Notes: generated by a model not told the origin, from the letters alone. A stretch of 64,000 nt of DNA from Allosaccharopolyspora coralli (GCF_009664835.1 NZ_CP045929.1:992001-1056000); one strand, 5' to 3'. Shown: positions 23,897 to 33,428, counted from the first letter of the stretch. Numbers and translations: made by a program.

Positions 23897-25395
23897 TCCC
23901 TCGGGGTGTCCCCGGTCGAACCGTCGGCGTCCCCGTCCGAGTCGCTCTCGTCCGTGCCGTCCGAGTCGGTGCTCGCCGCACCCTCGTCGGCCCGCTCGCT
24001 CTCGGCCTGCTCGGCGCGACGGATCGCGGCGATCGGGTCGTCCAGGTCGGAGGACTCGGCGCCCCAGCGGTCCGCGAAGTCCAGCGGCTCGTCGAGGTCC
24101 TCACTGCCCGGCAGCAGGTCCGGATGGTCCCACACCTGATCACGGCTCTGGATACCGTGGCGCTCGGTGAGCAGCCGCCACAGCGACGAGGCGGCGCGGA
24201 GCCTCCGCGGCCGCAGTTCGAGCCCGATGAGCGTGGCGAAGGTCTGTTCCGCCGGGCCGCCGCTGGCGCGCCGCCTGCGTACGGTCTCGCTCAGCGCGTC
24301 CGCACCGGGCAGGCGCTCCCCGACGGCGTCGGTGACGACCACGTCGACCCAGCCCTCGACCAGGGCGAGCAGCGTCTCGAGACGCTGGAGCGCGGCTCGC
24401 TGCTCCGGAGTGTCCTTCGGCTCGAGCGGGCCGGAGTTCATCAGTTCCTGCATCGAACTCGGGTCCGACGGGTCGATCTTGCTCGCCATCTCCTCCAGCG
24501 AGGAGGTGTCGATGCTGATGCCGCGGGCGTACTCCTCGACGGTGGCGAGTAGCCGCTGCGCCAACCACGGCACGTGGCTGAACAGCCGGTGGTGTGCGGC
24601 CTCGCGCGCGGCGAGGAAGACGGTGACTTCGCTGGCCGGGCGTTCCAGCCCCTCCACGAAACGGTTGATGTTCGCTGGCAGCAAGGCGGCCGTGCCCTCC
24701 GGGCCCAGCGGCAGCCCGACGTCGGTGGAGGTGAGCACTTCACCGCCGAGCTGGCCGAGACCGTTGCCCAGCTGCGAGCCGAAGGTCAGTCCGCCCATCT
24801 GTCCGAGCATGCCCATCAGCGGGCCCGCCGCCTGCTTGGCCTCCTCCGGCATGGCTTCCAGCCACGCGTTCGACATCCGCTCCGCGATCGGGTCGGCGAG
24901 CCGCTTCCAGGTCGGCAGCGTCTTCTCCACCCAGTCGACGGACGACCAGGTCTGCGTCGCCCGGATGGCCGCGGGCAGTGCCGTTGCCGGGTCGAGCCAC
25001 ATCTCGGCGAGGCGGACCGACTCCTCGACGGCCTGCACTTCCTGCTGGCTGGGGCGTTCGGTGCGCTGGTTGCCGTGCAGCTGCTGGACGGCCATCTGCT
25101 GCGCGAGGTCGTAGTTGACCGGACTCTGGTCGCCGCCACCGCCGGACTGCGCATGGCTGAGTACCTGGCCCAGCTGGGTCAACATCTGGCCCAGCTGCGA
25201 CATGTCGAAGTTCGGCATCCCGCCGGAGCCGCCCGGGCCGCCGGGCAGGCCCGGGATGCCACCGAAGCCGAAGCCGAAGGGCGGCTCGTTGCCGGAGCCA
25301 CCTGAGTCGCCGGAGCCGGAACCGCCCTGCGACGACTCGCCCTTGTCGCGGTCGTCGGGATCTTGCGGGCTGAACCCGAACGGCACGTCGCTCAT
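23893..25395 (-). CDS. DUF2342 zinc-dependent metalloprotease-like protein
   Basis: 500 residues from ATG 25395 (MSDVPFGFSPQDP). The N-terminal roughly 60 residues are Gly/Pro/Ser low-complexity, followed by SQLGQMLTQLGQVLSHAQ. The conserved DUF2342 core has REAAHHRLFSHVPWLAQRLLATV, where the metal-binding helix is expected, and LLALVEGWVDVVVTDAVGERLP. It is the counterpart of Rv3195 and divergent from the PDZ protease gene, as in Mycobacterium. The acidic tail (about 440-500) is rich in Asp, Ser and Glu. Databases call the family putative hydrolase or zinc-dependent metalloprotease; no substrate is established. Confidence 0.88.
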   Translation of the reverse strand: MSDVPFGFSPQDPDDRDKGESSQGGSGSGDSGGSGNEPPFGFGFGGIPGLPGGPGGSGGMPNFDMSQLGQMLTQLGQVLSHAQSGGGGDQSPVNYDLAQQMAVQQLHGNQRTERPSQQEVQAVEESVRLAEMWLDPATALPAAIRATQTWSSVDWVEKTLPTWKRLADPIAERMSNAWLEAMPEEAKQAAGPLMGMLGQMGGLTFGSQLGNGLGQLGGEVLTSTDVGLPLGPEGTAALLPANINRFVEGLERPASEVTVFLAAREAAHHRLFSHVPWLAQRLLATVEEYARGISIDTSSLEEMASKIDPSDPSSMQELMNSGPLEPKDTPEQRAALQRLETLLALVEGWVDVVVTDAVGERLPGADALSETVRRRRASGGPAEQTFATLIGLELRPRRLRAASSLWRLLTERHGIQSRDQVWDHPDLLPGSEDLDEPLDFADRWGAESSDLDDPIAAIRRAEQAESERADEGAASTDSDGTDESDSDGDADGSTGDTPRD

Positions 25396-25569
25396 GTGGT
25401 CCACCGTACGCGGCAGGTCCAGGTCGGGCGTACAACACCGCCCCGTCGGGTGCCTGTTTCGGCGCTGGGCGAACGCCGCCGGCGGCGACCGGGCCGAGGA
25501 CCGCAGGAGATCGGGGAATGCACCCCGCCCGAACCGGCCGGCGCGCCCCGGCACGTACCCTGTCGTCTC

Positions 25570-26595
25570 GTGACTCGCCGAACGTGGACGCTGCTGACGA
25601 GCGTCGTTCTGGTCGTGGTGTGCGGGCTGCTCGGCGCCTTCGTGCGAGTGCCTTTCGTGGCACTGGGGCCGGGACCGACGTACGACACGCTCGACGTCGA
25701 CGGTGACGTGCCGGTGATTCGCGTCGAGGGTCAGCAGACCTTTCCGACGGACGGTGACCTGCGGATGACGACCGTGTCGGTCACCGACCAGTTGTCCCTG
25801 TTCGGGTCGCTGGGCCTGTGGGCGAGCGGACGGTACGCGCTCGCGCCGCGCGAGGTGTACTTCCCTCCGGGCAAGACCGAGGCCGAGATCGAGCAGGAGA
25901 ACACCGAAGCGTTCAGCGACTCCCAGACGACGGCCGAGACCGCGGCACTCCGGCACCTCGGATACCCGACGAAGGTCATCGCGGGGGAGATCGTCCAGGG
26001 TAGTCCGTCGGCAGGCGTGATCGAACCGGGCGACGAGTTGATCAGCGCGCAGGGGCAGCCGGTGACATCGGCGCAGTCGCTGCGCGAGGCGATCGCCGGA
26101 GCGAAGCCGGGGGACCGGGTCGAGCTGCGGTTCCGGCACGCCGACGAAGCCGAACGCACCGCGCAGATCCAGCTCGCGCCCCGGGAGGACGACCCGTCGC
26201 AGGGCTTCCTCGGGATCGGCGCCAGTGAGCAGCCCGACGTGCCGTTCGACATCGAGATCAGCCTCGCCGACGTCGGAGGCCCCTCGGCGGGCCTGATGTT
26301 CACCCTCGCGATCGTGGACAAGCTGACGCCGGGTGCGATCAACGGCGGTCAGGCCGTCGCGGGCACGGGCGAGATCGACCCGGCGGGCAACGTCGGCCCG
26401 ATCGGCGGGATCCCGTTCAAGATGCTCAAGGCCCGCGAGGACGGTGCGACGACGTTCCTGGTGCCCGCCGGGAACTGCGCCGAGGCCAAGGCTCAGACAC
26501 CGGAGGGTCTGCAGCTGGCGAGGGTCGGCACGCTCGATGACGCGCTCAGCGCGCTCGAGGCGCTCCGTGACGGCCGCGCGCCCGCGAGCTGCTGA
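25570..26595 (+). CDS. YlbL/Rv3194c-type PDZ-Lon-like membrane protease
   Basis: 341 residues from GTG 25570. One N-terminal membrane span (LLTSVVLVVVCGLLGAFV) anchors an extracytoplasmic PDZ domain (about 125-200; GEIVQGSPSAGVIEPGDELIS) and a C-terminal Lon-type S16 domain. The catalytic serine lies in ADVGGPSAGLMFTLAI and the lysine in GGIPFKMLKARE, so the Ser-Lys dyad is intact. It should act outside the membrane on exported or membrane proteins. It is divergent from the DUF2342 gene with a 174-base shared promoter region. Confidence 0.92.
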   Translation: MTRRTWTLLTSVVLVVVCGLLGAFVRVPFVALGPGPTYDTLDVDGDVPVIRVEGQQTFPTDGDLRMTTVSVTDQLSLFGSLGLWASGRYALAPREVYFPPGKTEAEIEQENTEAFSDSQTTAETAALRHLGYPTKVIAGEIVQGSPSAGVIEPGDELISAQGQPVTSAQSLREAIAGAKPGDRVELRFRHADEAERTAQIQLAPREDDPSQGFLGIGASEQPDVPFDIEISLADVGGPSAGLMFTLAIVDKLTPGAINGGQAVAGTGEIDPAGNVGPIGGIPFKMLKAREDGATTFLVPAGNCAEAKAQTPEGLQLARVGTLDDALSALEALRDGRAPASC

Positions 26596-26641
26596 CGTTC
26601 CCCACCGCAGAGTGTTCGAGGGTGCGCGGGTCGGTCTGCGT

Positions 26642-26762
26642 GGGTGGTTCTGTAGCGGAACCTCACCTCGCGGCTGGCTGCGGGATCGTCGACATCGAGT
26701 AGCGCCCTACGCCACGTCGACGCTGTCCTCGCCAGCCACGAGGTGAGAACCCGCCGGTGGCC
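26642..26762 (+). repeat. Repeat family B, copy 2 (structured element)
   Basis: Same architecture as copy 1: outer stem 26662-26678 / 26731-26747 (CTCACCTCGCGGCTGGC, 16 of 17 pairs), TGCGGGATC, inner stem GTCGAC / GTCGAC (26688-26693, 26716-26721), apical GTAG-CGCC-CTAC, and GCTGTCCTC. The invariant single strands and exchanged but complementary stems are the pattern of a selected structure. It lies in the gap between two convergent genes (26596-26821), with no gene there. Confidence 0.8.
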
Positions 26763-26821
26763 GACCTGCGTAGCCGACGGGGAAAGCCGTGCCTGCGCGC
26801 AACTCTCAATCCGCGCGCCAC

Positions 26822-27373
26822 CTATTCCGCGAAGGTGCCGTGCAGCGCGCGCAACAGGTTCGGTGCCAGCGTCCGGTCCTCGACGAGGTCCCCCGCGCCG
26901 TCGTCGCCGGGGGTGCGCAGCCGCATCAGGCACGCTTCCTCTTCGGTGCGGAGCACGCCCGCGACCAGTCGAGCCTCCTGCCGGTGCGGGTGCTCGGCCG
27001 CGACCTCCCGAGCCTGCTCGGGGTCCTCGGGCAGGTCTGACTCCGCTTCCGGAGGCAGCACGACGATCTCCTGCACCAGTGCACACCCGGCTACCTGCTC
27101 GGGCCAGCTGATCCGCGACAGCGCCTCCCCGAGGTCTTCCGACGGCAACGACTCCTGCGCGATCGGGGTCAGCTCCGTCGCCTCGCCGAGCTGATCGGCC
27201 AGCTCGGGTTGAGTCGAGAGCAGCTGCTCGGTCGGCACGAGAGCGAACATCTGGGCGGGCTGGTCCCAGCCGGCGGAGCCGACGAACTGCTCGATCTCCC
27301 GGATCGCGCTCGCGAGCGAGGACTGGCCGTGGGCAGCGGGGCCGTCGGGGGTCTCGGAAGGCATGGCCCGCAT
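26822..27373 (-). CDS. PPA1309 family protein
   Basis: 183 residues from ATG 27373 (MRAMPSETPDG; ATG 27364 is the alternative). The conserved pattern is recognisable: AIREIEQFVGSAGWDQPAQMFALV, LTPIAQESLPSEDLGEALSRI, WPEQVAGCALV, VLPPEAESDLPEDPEQA and HPHRQEARLVAGVL. It is a soluble actinobacterial family of unknown function that usually neighbours the YlbL-like protease and UPF0182 genes. It is divergent from the UPF0182 gene. Confidence 0.85.
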   Translation of the reverse strand: MRAMPSETPDGPAAHGQSSLASAIREIEQFVGSAGWDQPAQMFALVPTEQLLSTQPELADQLGEATELTPIAQESLPSEDLGEALSRISWPEQVAGCALVQEIVVLPPEAESDLPEDPEQAREVAAEHPHRQEARLVAGVLRTEEEACLMRLRTPGDDGAGDLVEDRTLAPNLLRALHGTFAE

Positions 27374-27568
27374 GGTCGCACTCCGGCGTGTCGGACCGGT
27401 GACCGGCACCGCAGCGCAGCGCCGTGTGTGGTGTCCGCTTCACCCCTTTTTCGTGGGGACGGTGCCGGGAACCCCACCCCAGGCCGTAGAGTTGACATCA
27501 CGGGTGGCCTCGTGTGACCGCGGACACTCGGCACCTCGGTCCGACGAGCTTCATCTGGAGTGTGCGCT

Positions 27569-30502
27569 GTGGCCATGCGGCCCCCGGTAGGAATGCCGAA
27601 GTTGTCCCGACGGAGCCGGTTTCTGTTGATTCTGGGCGGTGTCGTGCTGCTCGCCCTGATCGTCGGATCCCGCCTGATCGGCACCTACGTCGACTGGTTG
27701 TGGTTCGGCGAGGTCGGCTACCGCGGCGTGTTCACCACTGTCGTGCTCTCGCGCATCGTGCTGTTCCTGGTGATGGGGCTGTTCGTCGGCGGGGTGCTGG
27801 CGCTGAACCTGTGGCTGGCGTACCGGTCGCGGCCGGTGTTCGTGCCCGTCACGGGCCCGGACGATCCGCTGGCGCGGTACCGCACCGTCACCACCGAGCG
27901 CTCGAAGCTCTTCGGCATCGGCATCCCGGTCGTCGTCGGCCTGCTCGCCGGACTCACCGCGCAGACCGACTGGCGGACCGTGCAGCTGTTCCTGCACAGC
28001 GTCCCGTTCGGCAAGACCGATCCCGAGTTCGGCCTCGACATCAGCTTCTACACGTTCCATCTGCCGTTCTACGGGTGGCTGCTCTCGTGGGGCTTCGTGG
28101 CCGTCACCGTCGCGTTCATCGGCGCGCTGGTCACGCACTACATCTTCGGCGGCATCCGGCTTGCCGGTCGTTCCGGTCAGCTCTCCAACGCCACGCGCGT
28201 CCAGCTCGCGATCCTCGCGGGCATCTTCGTCCTGCTCAAGGCGGTGGACTACTTCTTCGACCGGTACCAGCTGCTGCTGTCCAACCGGAACCAGCTGTTC
28301 ACCGGTGCCACCTACACCGACCTGAACGCCCTGATGCCCGCGAAGCTGATCCTGCTGTTCATCGCGGTGTTCTGCGCGATCGCGTTCTTCGCGGCGGTGT
28401 TCCTGCGTAATCTGCAGATCCCGGCACTCGCGACAGTGCTGCTGGTGTTGTCCAGTGTGCTCATCGGCGCCGTGTGGCCCGCCCTGCTCGAGCAGTTCTC
28501 GGTGCGCCCGAACGCCAACCAGCGTGAGGCCGAATCGATCGAACGCAACATCGCCGCGACCCGGGACGCGTTCGACATCGGCAAGGACAAGGTCAACGTC
28601 CAGGACTATCCAGGCACCACCGAACTGGGGCCCTCGGAGGTCGCAGCCGACCAGGGCACGATCCCGAACATCCGGCTGCTCGACCCCAACGTGCTGTCCG
28701 AGACGTTCACGCAGCTGCGCCAGCAGTACAACTTCTACGGCTTCAACGACAAGCTCGACATCGACCGCTACCGCGACGAGAACGGCAGACTGCAGGACCA
28801 CCTCGTCGCCGTACGCGAGATCAACACCGATGGCCTCGCCGCGAACCAGCAGTCCTGGATCAACCGGCACACCGTCTACACCCACGGCAACGGGTTCGTC
28901 TCCGCCCCGGCCAACCGCGTCGACCGCTCGCAGCAGGACGGCGAGGGCGGTGCCGCGACTCAGGGCGGGTACCCGGTGTTCAGCGTCAGCGACGTCGCCA
29001 ACAACGGCCAGGGCAGGATCCCCGTCGACCAGCCCCGCATCTACTACGGCGAGTTGATCGACGACTACGCCATCGTCGGTGGTGAGCCGGGCGCCCCGCC
29101 GCGCGAGTACGACACTGATACTGAGTCCTACACCTATACCGGCCAGGGCGGGGTGCCGATCGGCGGCTGGTTCAACCGACTGGCCTTCGCCGCGTTCTAC
29201 GGCGAGCGCAACATCCTGTTCAACCAGGCGATCGGTGCCGAGTCGAAGATCATCTACGAGCGCAATCCCCGGGACCGCGTCCAAGAGGTCGCGCCGTGGC
29301 TCAAGATCGACGGCGACCCGTACCCGGCGGTGGTCGACGGTCGCGTCAAGTGGATCGTCGACGGCTACACCACCCTGAACAACTACCCGTACTCGGAGCA
29401 GACCGAGCTCGGCGAGGCCACCAACGACACGCTCAGCGGCGTCGAGCGGCAGCCCGATCAGCAGATCAACTACATCCGCAACTCGGTCAAGGCCACGGTC
29501 GACGCCTACGACGGCAACGTCGAACTCTACGAAACCGACCCGAACGATCCGGTCCTGCAGGCGTGGAAGGGTGTGTTCCCCGGTGTCGTCAAGCCGGAGA
29601 GCGAAATCTCGCAGGAGCTGCGCAACCACTTCCGCTATCCCGAGGACATCTTCAAGGTGCAGCGCAGCCTGCTCACCGAGTACCACGTCGACGACCCGCA
29701 GGAGTTCTACGCGACGCAGACGTTCTGGGAGGTCCCGCCGGATCCGACCAGCTCCGGACAGGGGGGTGACGGCGACTCCGGCAACCAGCAACCGCCGTAC
29801 TACCTCGTCGCCCAGGTCCCCGGTCAGCGAGAGCCGACGTTCCAGCTGACCAGTGCGCTCACCGCGCTGCGGCGACCGAACCTGGCGGCGTGGGTGTCGG
29901 CGTCGTCGGATCCGCAGACCTACGGGCAGTTCACGGTGCTGCGATTGCCCACGCAGACGCAGACGCCAGGACCCGTCCAGGTACAGCGGCAGATGGAATC
30001 GACGCCGCAGGTCAGCCAGAACCGCACGCTGTTCAACAACCCCGCCGTGCGGCCCCTGTTCGGCAACCTGCTCACGTTGCCGGTCGCAGGTGGGCTGCTC
30101 TACGTCGAGCCGATCTACATCCAGCCGAACAACGAGAACGCCTACCCGCAGCTCGCGCGTGTTCTCGTGTCCTTCGGTGGCAAGGTCGGTTTTGCCGAGA
30201 CCCTCGACGGCGCGCTGGAGCAGGTGTTCGGCCCCGGCGCTGGGGACAACACCGGCGACACCGAACAGGGTGATCAGCAGGCCGGCGATCAACAGAACGG
30301 CCAACAGCAACAGCGCCCGCCGGGCACTCCGCCACCGAACCAGGGTGACCAGCAGACGCAGGCCTCGGTCGACGAGATCCAGAACGCGCTGGAGAGGGTG
30401 CGTGCCGCGCAGCAGTCCGGGAACCTGGGTGAGCTCGGTCAGGCGTTCCAGGAGCTCGAGGACGCGACGCGCCGGTTCGAACAGGCCAACGGCGGAGGCT
30501 GA
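27569..30502 (+). CDS. UPF0182 large membrane protein (Rv3193c-like)
   Basis: About 977 residues from GTG 27569, with GGAG 8 bases upstream; GTG 27560 and ATG 27575 are alternatives. The first third holds seven hydrophobic spans (first FLLILGGVVLLALIVGSRLIG). The remainder, about residues 330-890, is a large extracytoplasmic domain with the family motifs VDWLWFGEVGY, NIRLLDPNVLSETF and YGE...YAIVG. The C-terminal 100 residues are Gln/Gly/Asp-rich low complexity, ending in a helical segment. Length matches mycobacterial homologs. Function is unknown. It closes the conserved nudC-to-Rv3193c block. Confidence 0.93.
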   Translation: MAMRPPVGMPKLSRRSRFLLILGGVVLLALIVGSRLIGTYVDWLWFGEVGYRGVFTTVVLSRIVLFLVMGLFVGGVLALNLWLAYRSRPVFVPVTGPDDPLARYRTVTTERSKLFGIGIPVVVGLLAGLTAQTDWRTVQLFLHSVPFGKTDPEFGLDISFYTFHLPFYGWLLSWGFVAVTVAFIGALVTHYIFGGIRLAGRSGQLSNATRVQLAILAGIFVLLKAVDYFFDRYQLLLSNRNQLFTGATYTDLNALMPAKLILLFIAVFCAIAFFAAVFLRNLQIPALATVLLVLSSVLIGAVWPALLEQFSVRPNANQREAESIERNIAATRDAFDIGKDKVNVQDYPGTTELGPSEVAADQGTIPNIRLLDPNVLSETFTQLRQQYNFYGFNDKLDIDRYRDENGRLQDHLVAVREINTDGLAANQQSWINRHTVYTHGNGFVSAPANRVDRSQQDGEGGAATQGGYPVFSVSDVANNGQGRIPVDQPRIYYGELIDDYAIVGGEPGAPPREYDTDTESYTYTGQGGVPIGGWFNRLAFAAFYGERNILFNQAIGAESKIIYERNPRDRVQEVAPWLKIDGDPYPAVVDGRVKWIVDGYTTLNNYPYSEQTELGEATNDTLSGVERQPDQQINYIRNSVKATVDAYDGNVELYETDPNDPVLQAWKGVFPGVVKPESEISQELRNHFRYPEDIFKVQRSLLTEYHVDDPQEFYATQTFWEVPPDPTSSGQGGDGDSGNQQPPYYLVAQVPGQREPTFQLTSALTALRRPNLAAWVSASSDPQTYGQFTVLRLPTQTQTPGPVQVQRQMESTPQVSQNRTLFNNPAVRPLFGNLLTLPVAGGLLYVEPIYIQPNNENAYPQLARVLVSFGGKVGFAETLDGALEQVFGPGAGDNTGDTEQGDQQAGDQQNGQQQQRPPGTPPPNQGDQQTQASVDEIQNALERVRAAQQSGNLGELGQAFQELEDATRRFEQANGGG

Positions 30503-30613
30503 CGTCCGTCCGTGGTGGCCGTGGGCGGTGTCGTCCGCGTCCACCACGGTTCGGGCACCCCGGTGCGTCGGCCTTCGGCCCGTCGCGTAGGCTGGGGACA
30601 CAACGCAAGACGG

Positions 30614-30690
30614 CGCGGGGTGGAGCAGCTCGGTAGCTCGCTGGGCTCATAACCCAGAGGTCGCAGGTTCGAATCCTGTCCCCGCTACCA
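30614..30690 (+). tRNA. Initiator tRNA-fMet (CAT)
   Basis: 77 nt including encoded CCA. The anticodon loop CTCATAA is closed by CTGGG/CCCAG, the three G-C pairs being the mark of initiator tRNAs. The first acceptor position (C1 opposite T72) is unpaired, also typical. D arm GAGCAGCTCGGTAGCTC and T loop GGTTCGAATCC are intact. Confidence 0.96.
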
Positions 30691-30691
30691 C

Positions 30692-30728
30692 AACGGAGGT
30701 CCCTCGCCACGGCGAGGGACCTCCGTTT
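30692..30728 (+). terminator. Intrinsic terminator after tRNA-fMet
   Basis: AACGGAGGTCCCTCGCC / GGCGAGGGACCTCCGTT with a short CA loop gives a 17-bp near-perfect stem followed by TTCTTCG. It begins immediately after the tRNA 3' end. Confidence 0.85.
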
Positions 30729-30813
30729 CTTCGTGTCGATCCGTCGCGAGCCGATGATTCTCGGGTGCGCCGACGGCCGTCATCCCCGGAGGACGATTCC
30801 CCGGGAAGTCTCT

Positions 30814-31167
30814 GTGATCGACTTGAAGCCCGCGTGTACTGCGATGACGAGCGTGCTCGCGCACGACGGTGAGTCCCAGCTCGATGCCCGCACGCGCTGC
30901 ACCGAGTTCGCGGTGCGTGACCTCATCGACCATGTTGCCGCCGTCGCACATGGATTCAGCGCCCTCGCCCGCGCCGAGGCCGACGCGACCACGATGCTCA
31001 CGACCGCCGAACTCCGAGGTGCCTGGCTAGCGACCGTCGCCGAGCATGTGCGCGACTTGGGCGCGGCGTGGGACGACCGGGCTGCGTGGCCCGGAACCTC
31101 GACGGGCGGCGGCGTGGAACTGGCGAACGAGGTCTGGGGGCGGATCGCGCTCACCGGTGTGACGTAA
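30814..31167 (+). pseudogene. Truncated mycothiol-dependent DinB-like (TIGR03086-type) protein
   Basis: From GTG 30814 (VIDLKPACTAM) the frame encodes the N-terminal half of a DinB/maleylpyruvate isomerase-type helical-bundle protein: SQLDARTRCTEFAVRDLIDHVAAVAHGF, then WDDRAAWPGTSTGGGVELANEVWGRIALT. Family members continue at this point with a VxVHGWDLA-like helix carrying a metal-binding histidine. Here the frame reads GVT and stops, giving 117 residues against an expected 190-200. No continuation is found in other frames of 31168-31640, so the 3' half seems lost by a junction near 31157. Loss of the metal site makes it a likely remnant. Confidence 0.7.
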
Positions 31168-31577
31168 CGCTGGGGAAGCGTTGCCGGCCCACGCCTGAAT
31201 GCAATGCGCGGAGCGTCCGTAGACCGTGCATTGGTCCGAAATGCGGTTGATCTGGCGGGACGCCAACGCCTGAGCTCGGTCGCCGGTTTCGCTTCCTCCG
31301 CGAACTTCGTTCGTAGCCAGCTCGTGCGCATTGCCGTTCCCGCTCGCTCGCTGTGCCGCCCGGCGTCCCGGCCCGGTCATGAGAAGGGTGCGGTGTGGGC
31401 CGTCCGGGTGGACACTGGAAGCAGCGGAGAACACCAGACCGGGCGGACAGGAGTGCCCGACCGGGGCATCGTGGCGCGTCGACGGTGGCTCGCTGTCATC
31501 GGAGGCTGTGCCGACCGAGGTGTCCGAGGCCGTGGACCGCCGAACGGGCGCCGACCGCACGGAGCAACGTCATCTCC
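31168..31577. other. Gene-free stretch between DinB remnant and PadR gene
   Basis: No gene with convincing composition or start. Open frames exist on both strands but lack family signatures and Shine-Dalgarno sites. A few short palindromes occur, with no T-tract terminator. The right edge holds the direct repeats listed separately. Confidence 0.5.
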
Positions 31578-31613
31578 ACCACTGTGGACAGATCTGGCGA
31601 CCACTGTGGACAG
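31578..31613 (+). promoter_or_regulatory. 14-bp direct repeats upstream of PadR-like gene
   Basis: ACCACTGTGGACAG occurs exactly at 31578-31591 and 31600-31613, a 22-bp period (two helical turns). The core CCACTGTGG is nearly palindromic. It lies 29 bases before the start of the PadR-like gene, a good position for an operator, perhaps autoregulatory. Confidence 0.6.
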
Positions 31614-31641
31614 CATGCCGTCGGCGTGGCACTGTGAAGGG

Positions 31642-32139
31642 GTGACCGAGTTGAATGCCACCTCCGCCGCCCTGCTGGGACTACTCCACGAAGGTCCGAA
31701 GACCGGTGGGCAACTGGTCGCTGCCGCCACCGAACGCTTCGGGGGCTTCTTCAGCGTGACCCGCAGCCAGGTCTACCGGGAGCTGCCCTCGCTCACCGAC
31801 GACGGCCTTCTCAGGCTGGGCAAGCAGGGACCGCGTTCCAGCCAGCAGTACGTGATCACCGCCGCGGGCAAGCGTGCCTTCAAATCGTGGCTGAACACGG
31901 AGCCGGGCCCGGACAACGTGCGCAGCCCGCTCATCCTGCGTCTGGTGTACGCGGCGTCGCTCACCCCCAAGCAGCGGGCGAGCCTGGTGGAGTCCGCGCG
32001 GGCCCAGTACACGGAGAAGCTCGACGCGGCCAAGGCCGCGGCCAAGGCCGCCGACGATCCGTACGCCAAAGCGGCGGCCGACTTCACGGTCTCGCACAAC
32101 CGCGCGGTGCTGAAGCTGCTCGACGCCATCCCCAAGTGA
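31642..32139 (+). CDS. PadR-family transcriptional regulator
   Basis: 165 residues from GTG 31642, after AGGGG. The N-terminal winged helix ([33 protein letters not shown]-type start, then [16 protein letters not shown], about 5-80) matches PadR regulators, with the beta-wing at [16 protein letters not shown]. The C-terminal part is a helical dimerisation region rich in Ala and Lys (about 105-150). It probably represses its own or a neighbouring promoter through the 14-bp direct repeats just upstream. prfB follows 70 bases downstream. Confidence 0.88.
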   Translation: MTELNATSAALLGLLHEGPKTGGQLVAAATERFGGFFSVTRSQVYRELPSLTDDGLLRLGKQGPRSSQQYVITAAGKRAFKSWLNTEPGPDNVRSPLILRLVYAASLTPKQRASLVESARAQYTEKLDAAKAAAKAADDPYAKAAADFTVSHNRAVLKLLDAIPK

Positions 32140-32209
32140 TCGCCGGTTCCCTGGCGACCGGGCCCGTCCGCGTCGGCGGCCCCTGCGGTGTGACGTACCC
32201 TTGAGTGCC

Positions 32210-33316
32210 GTGAGCGCCGACGCAGCAGACCTCAAGGAACTGTCCACGACCCTCGAAGGCATCGAGGCCGTGATGGACGTGGAGGCTCTGCGCGCCCAGA
32301 TCACCGAGTTGGAGACCGAGGCCGCTCGTCCGGACCTCTGGGACGACGTGGAGTACGCCCAGAAGGTCAGCAGTCGGCTCGTCCACCGGCAGTCCGAACT
32401 CCGCAAGGTCATGAGCCTGCGGCAGCGGCTCGAAGACCTCGAGGTGCTCTACGAGCTCGGCGCCGACGAGGACGACCCGGACAGCGTCGCCGAGGCCGAC
32501 CAGGAGCGGGTCGCGCTCAAGAAGGAACTCGACGCGTTCGAGGTCCGCACGCTGCTCTCCGGCGAGTACGACGAGCGTGGCGCCGTCGTCACGGTCCGTG
32601 CCGAGGCGGGTGGGGTCGACGCCGCCGACTTCGCCGAGATGCTCATGCGGATGTATCTGCGCTGGGCCGAACGTCACGGCTACCCCACCGAGGTCTACGA
32701 CACCTCCTACGCCGAGGAAGCGGGCGTGAAGTCCGCGACGTTCCGCGTGGACGCCCCCTACGCCTACGGCACGTTGTCGGTCGAACAGGGCACCCACCGA
32801 CTCGTGCGGATCTCCCCGTTCGACAACCAGGGCAGGCGCCAGACTTCCTTCGCCGGCATCGAGGTGCTTCCCGTCACCGAGGAGACCGACCACATCGAGG
32901 TCTCCGAGAAGGACATGCGGATCGACGTGTTCCGCTCGTCCGGGCCGGGTGGGCAGAGCGTCAACACGACCGACTCGGCCGTGCGCATCACCCACGTGCC
33001 GACGGGAATCGTCGTCTCCTGCCAGAACGAGAAGTCGCAGCTGCAGAACAAGGCCGCGGCGATGCGCGTGCTGCAGGCCAAGCTGCTCGCCCGCCAGAAG
33101 GAGCAGGAGCAGGCGGAGCTGGACGCGCTCAAGGGCTCCGGGTCGAGCTGGGGCAACCAGATGCGTTCCTACGTGCTGCACCCGTACCAGATGGTCAAGG
33201 ACCTCCGGACCGACTACGAGGTCGGCAACCCGGAAGCGGTCTTGGAGGGCCAGATCGACGGCTTCCTCGAGGCCGGCATCCGGTGGCGCCGTCAGCAGGA
33301 CGCCGAGACGGCCTGA
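32210..33316 (+). CDS. prfB: Peptide chain release factor 2
   Basis: 368 residues from GTG 32210. It catalyses peptide release at UGA and UAA. The tripeptide anticodon SPF lies in [17 protein letters not shown], and the GGQ loop in [16 protein letters not shown]. The UGA-containing programmed frameshift of E. coli prfB is absent, as usual in actinobacteria: the N-terminal region reads straight through. It heads the conserved prfB - ftsE - ftsX - smpB order. Confidence 0.96.
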   Translation: MSADAADLKELSTTLEGIEAVMDVEALRAQITELETEAARPDLWDDVEYAQKVSSRLVHRQSELRKVMSLRQRLEDLEVLYELGADEDDPDSVAEADQERVALKKELDAFEVRTLLSGEYDERGAVVTVRAEAGGVDAADFAEMLMRMYLRWAERHGYPTEVYDTSYAEEAGVKSATFRVDAPYAYGTLSVEQGTHRLVRISPFDNQGRRQTSFAGIEVLPVTEETDHIEVSEKDMRIDVFRSSGPGGQSVNTTDSAVRITHVPTGIVVSCQNEKSQLQNKAAAMRVLQAKLLARQKEQEQAELDALKGSGSSWGNQMRSYVLHPYQMVKDLRTDYEVGNPEAVLEGQIDGFLEAGIRWRRQQDAETA

Positions 33317-33428
33317 GCTGGGCGTGACGGCGGCGTGACCAGCGACGCCGCGACCAGCTGCGATCAAGCTCGGAACAAGGACGGGTGAGCTGACGTCCCC
33401 CGAACGGGCGCAGGTAAACTTCCCGCTC

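Noticed and set aside
14136-26762. CRISPR array in the repeat-rich 14-27 kb region
   Set aside because: The repeats are long, dispersed, inverted and gene-flanking; there are no short regularly spaced direct repeats with unique spacers and no cas genes.
27551-30601. A 1016-codon open frame antisense to the UPF0182 gene
   Set aside because: It is a codon-bias shadow of a high-GC gene: no family signature, and the product is full of repeated Val/Gly/Arg/Asp stretches mirroring the sense strand.
32210-32330. Programmed frameshift in prfB
   Set aside because: No in-frame UGA near codon 26; the gene reads through in one frame, as usual for actinobacteria.
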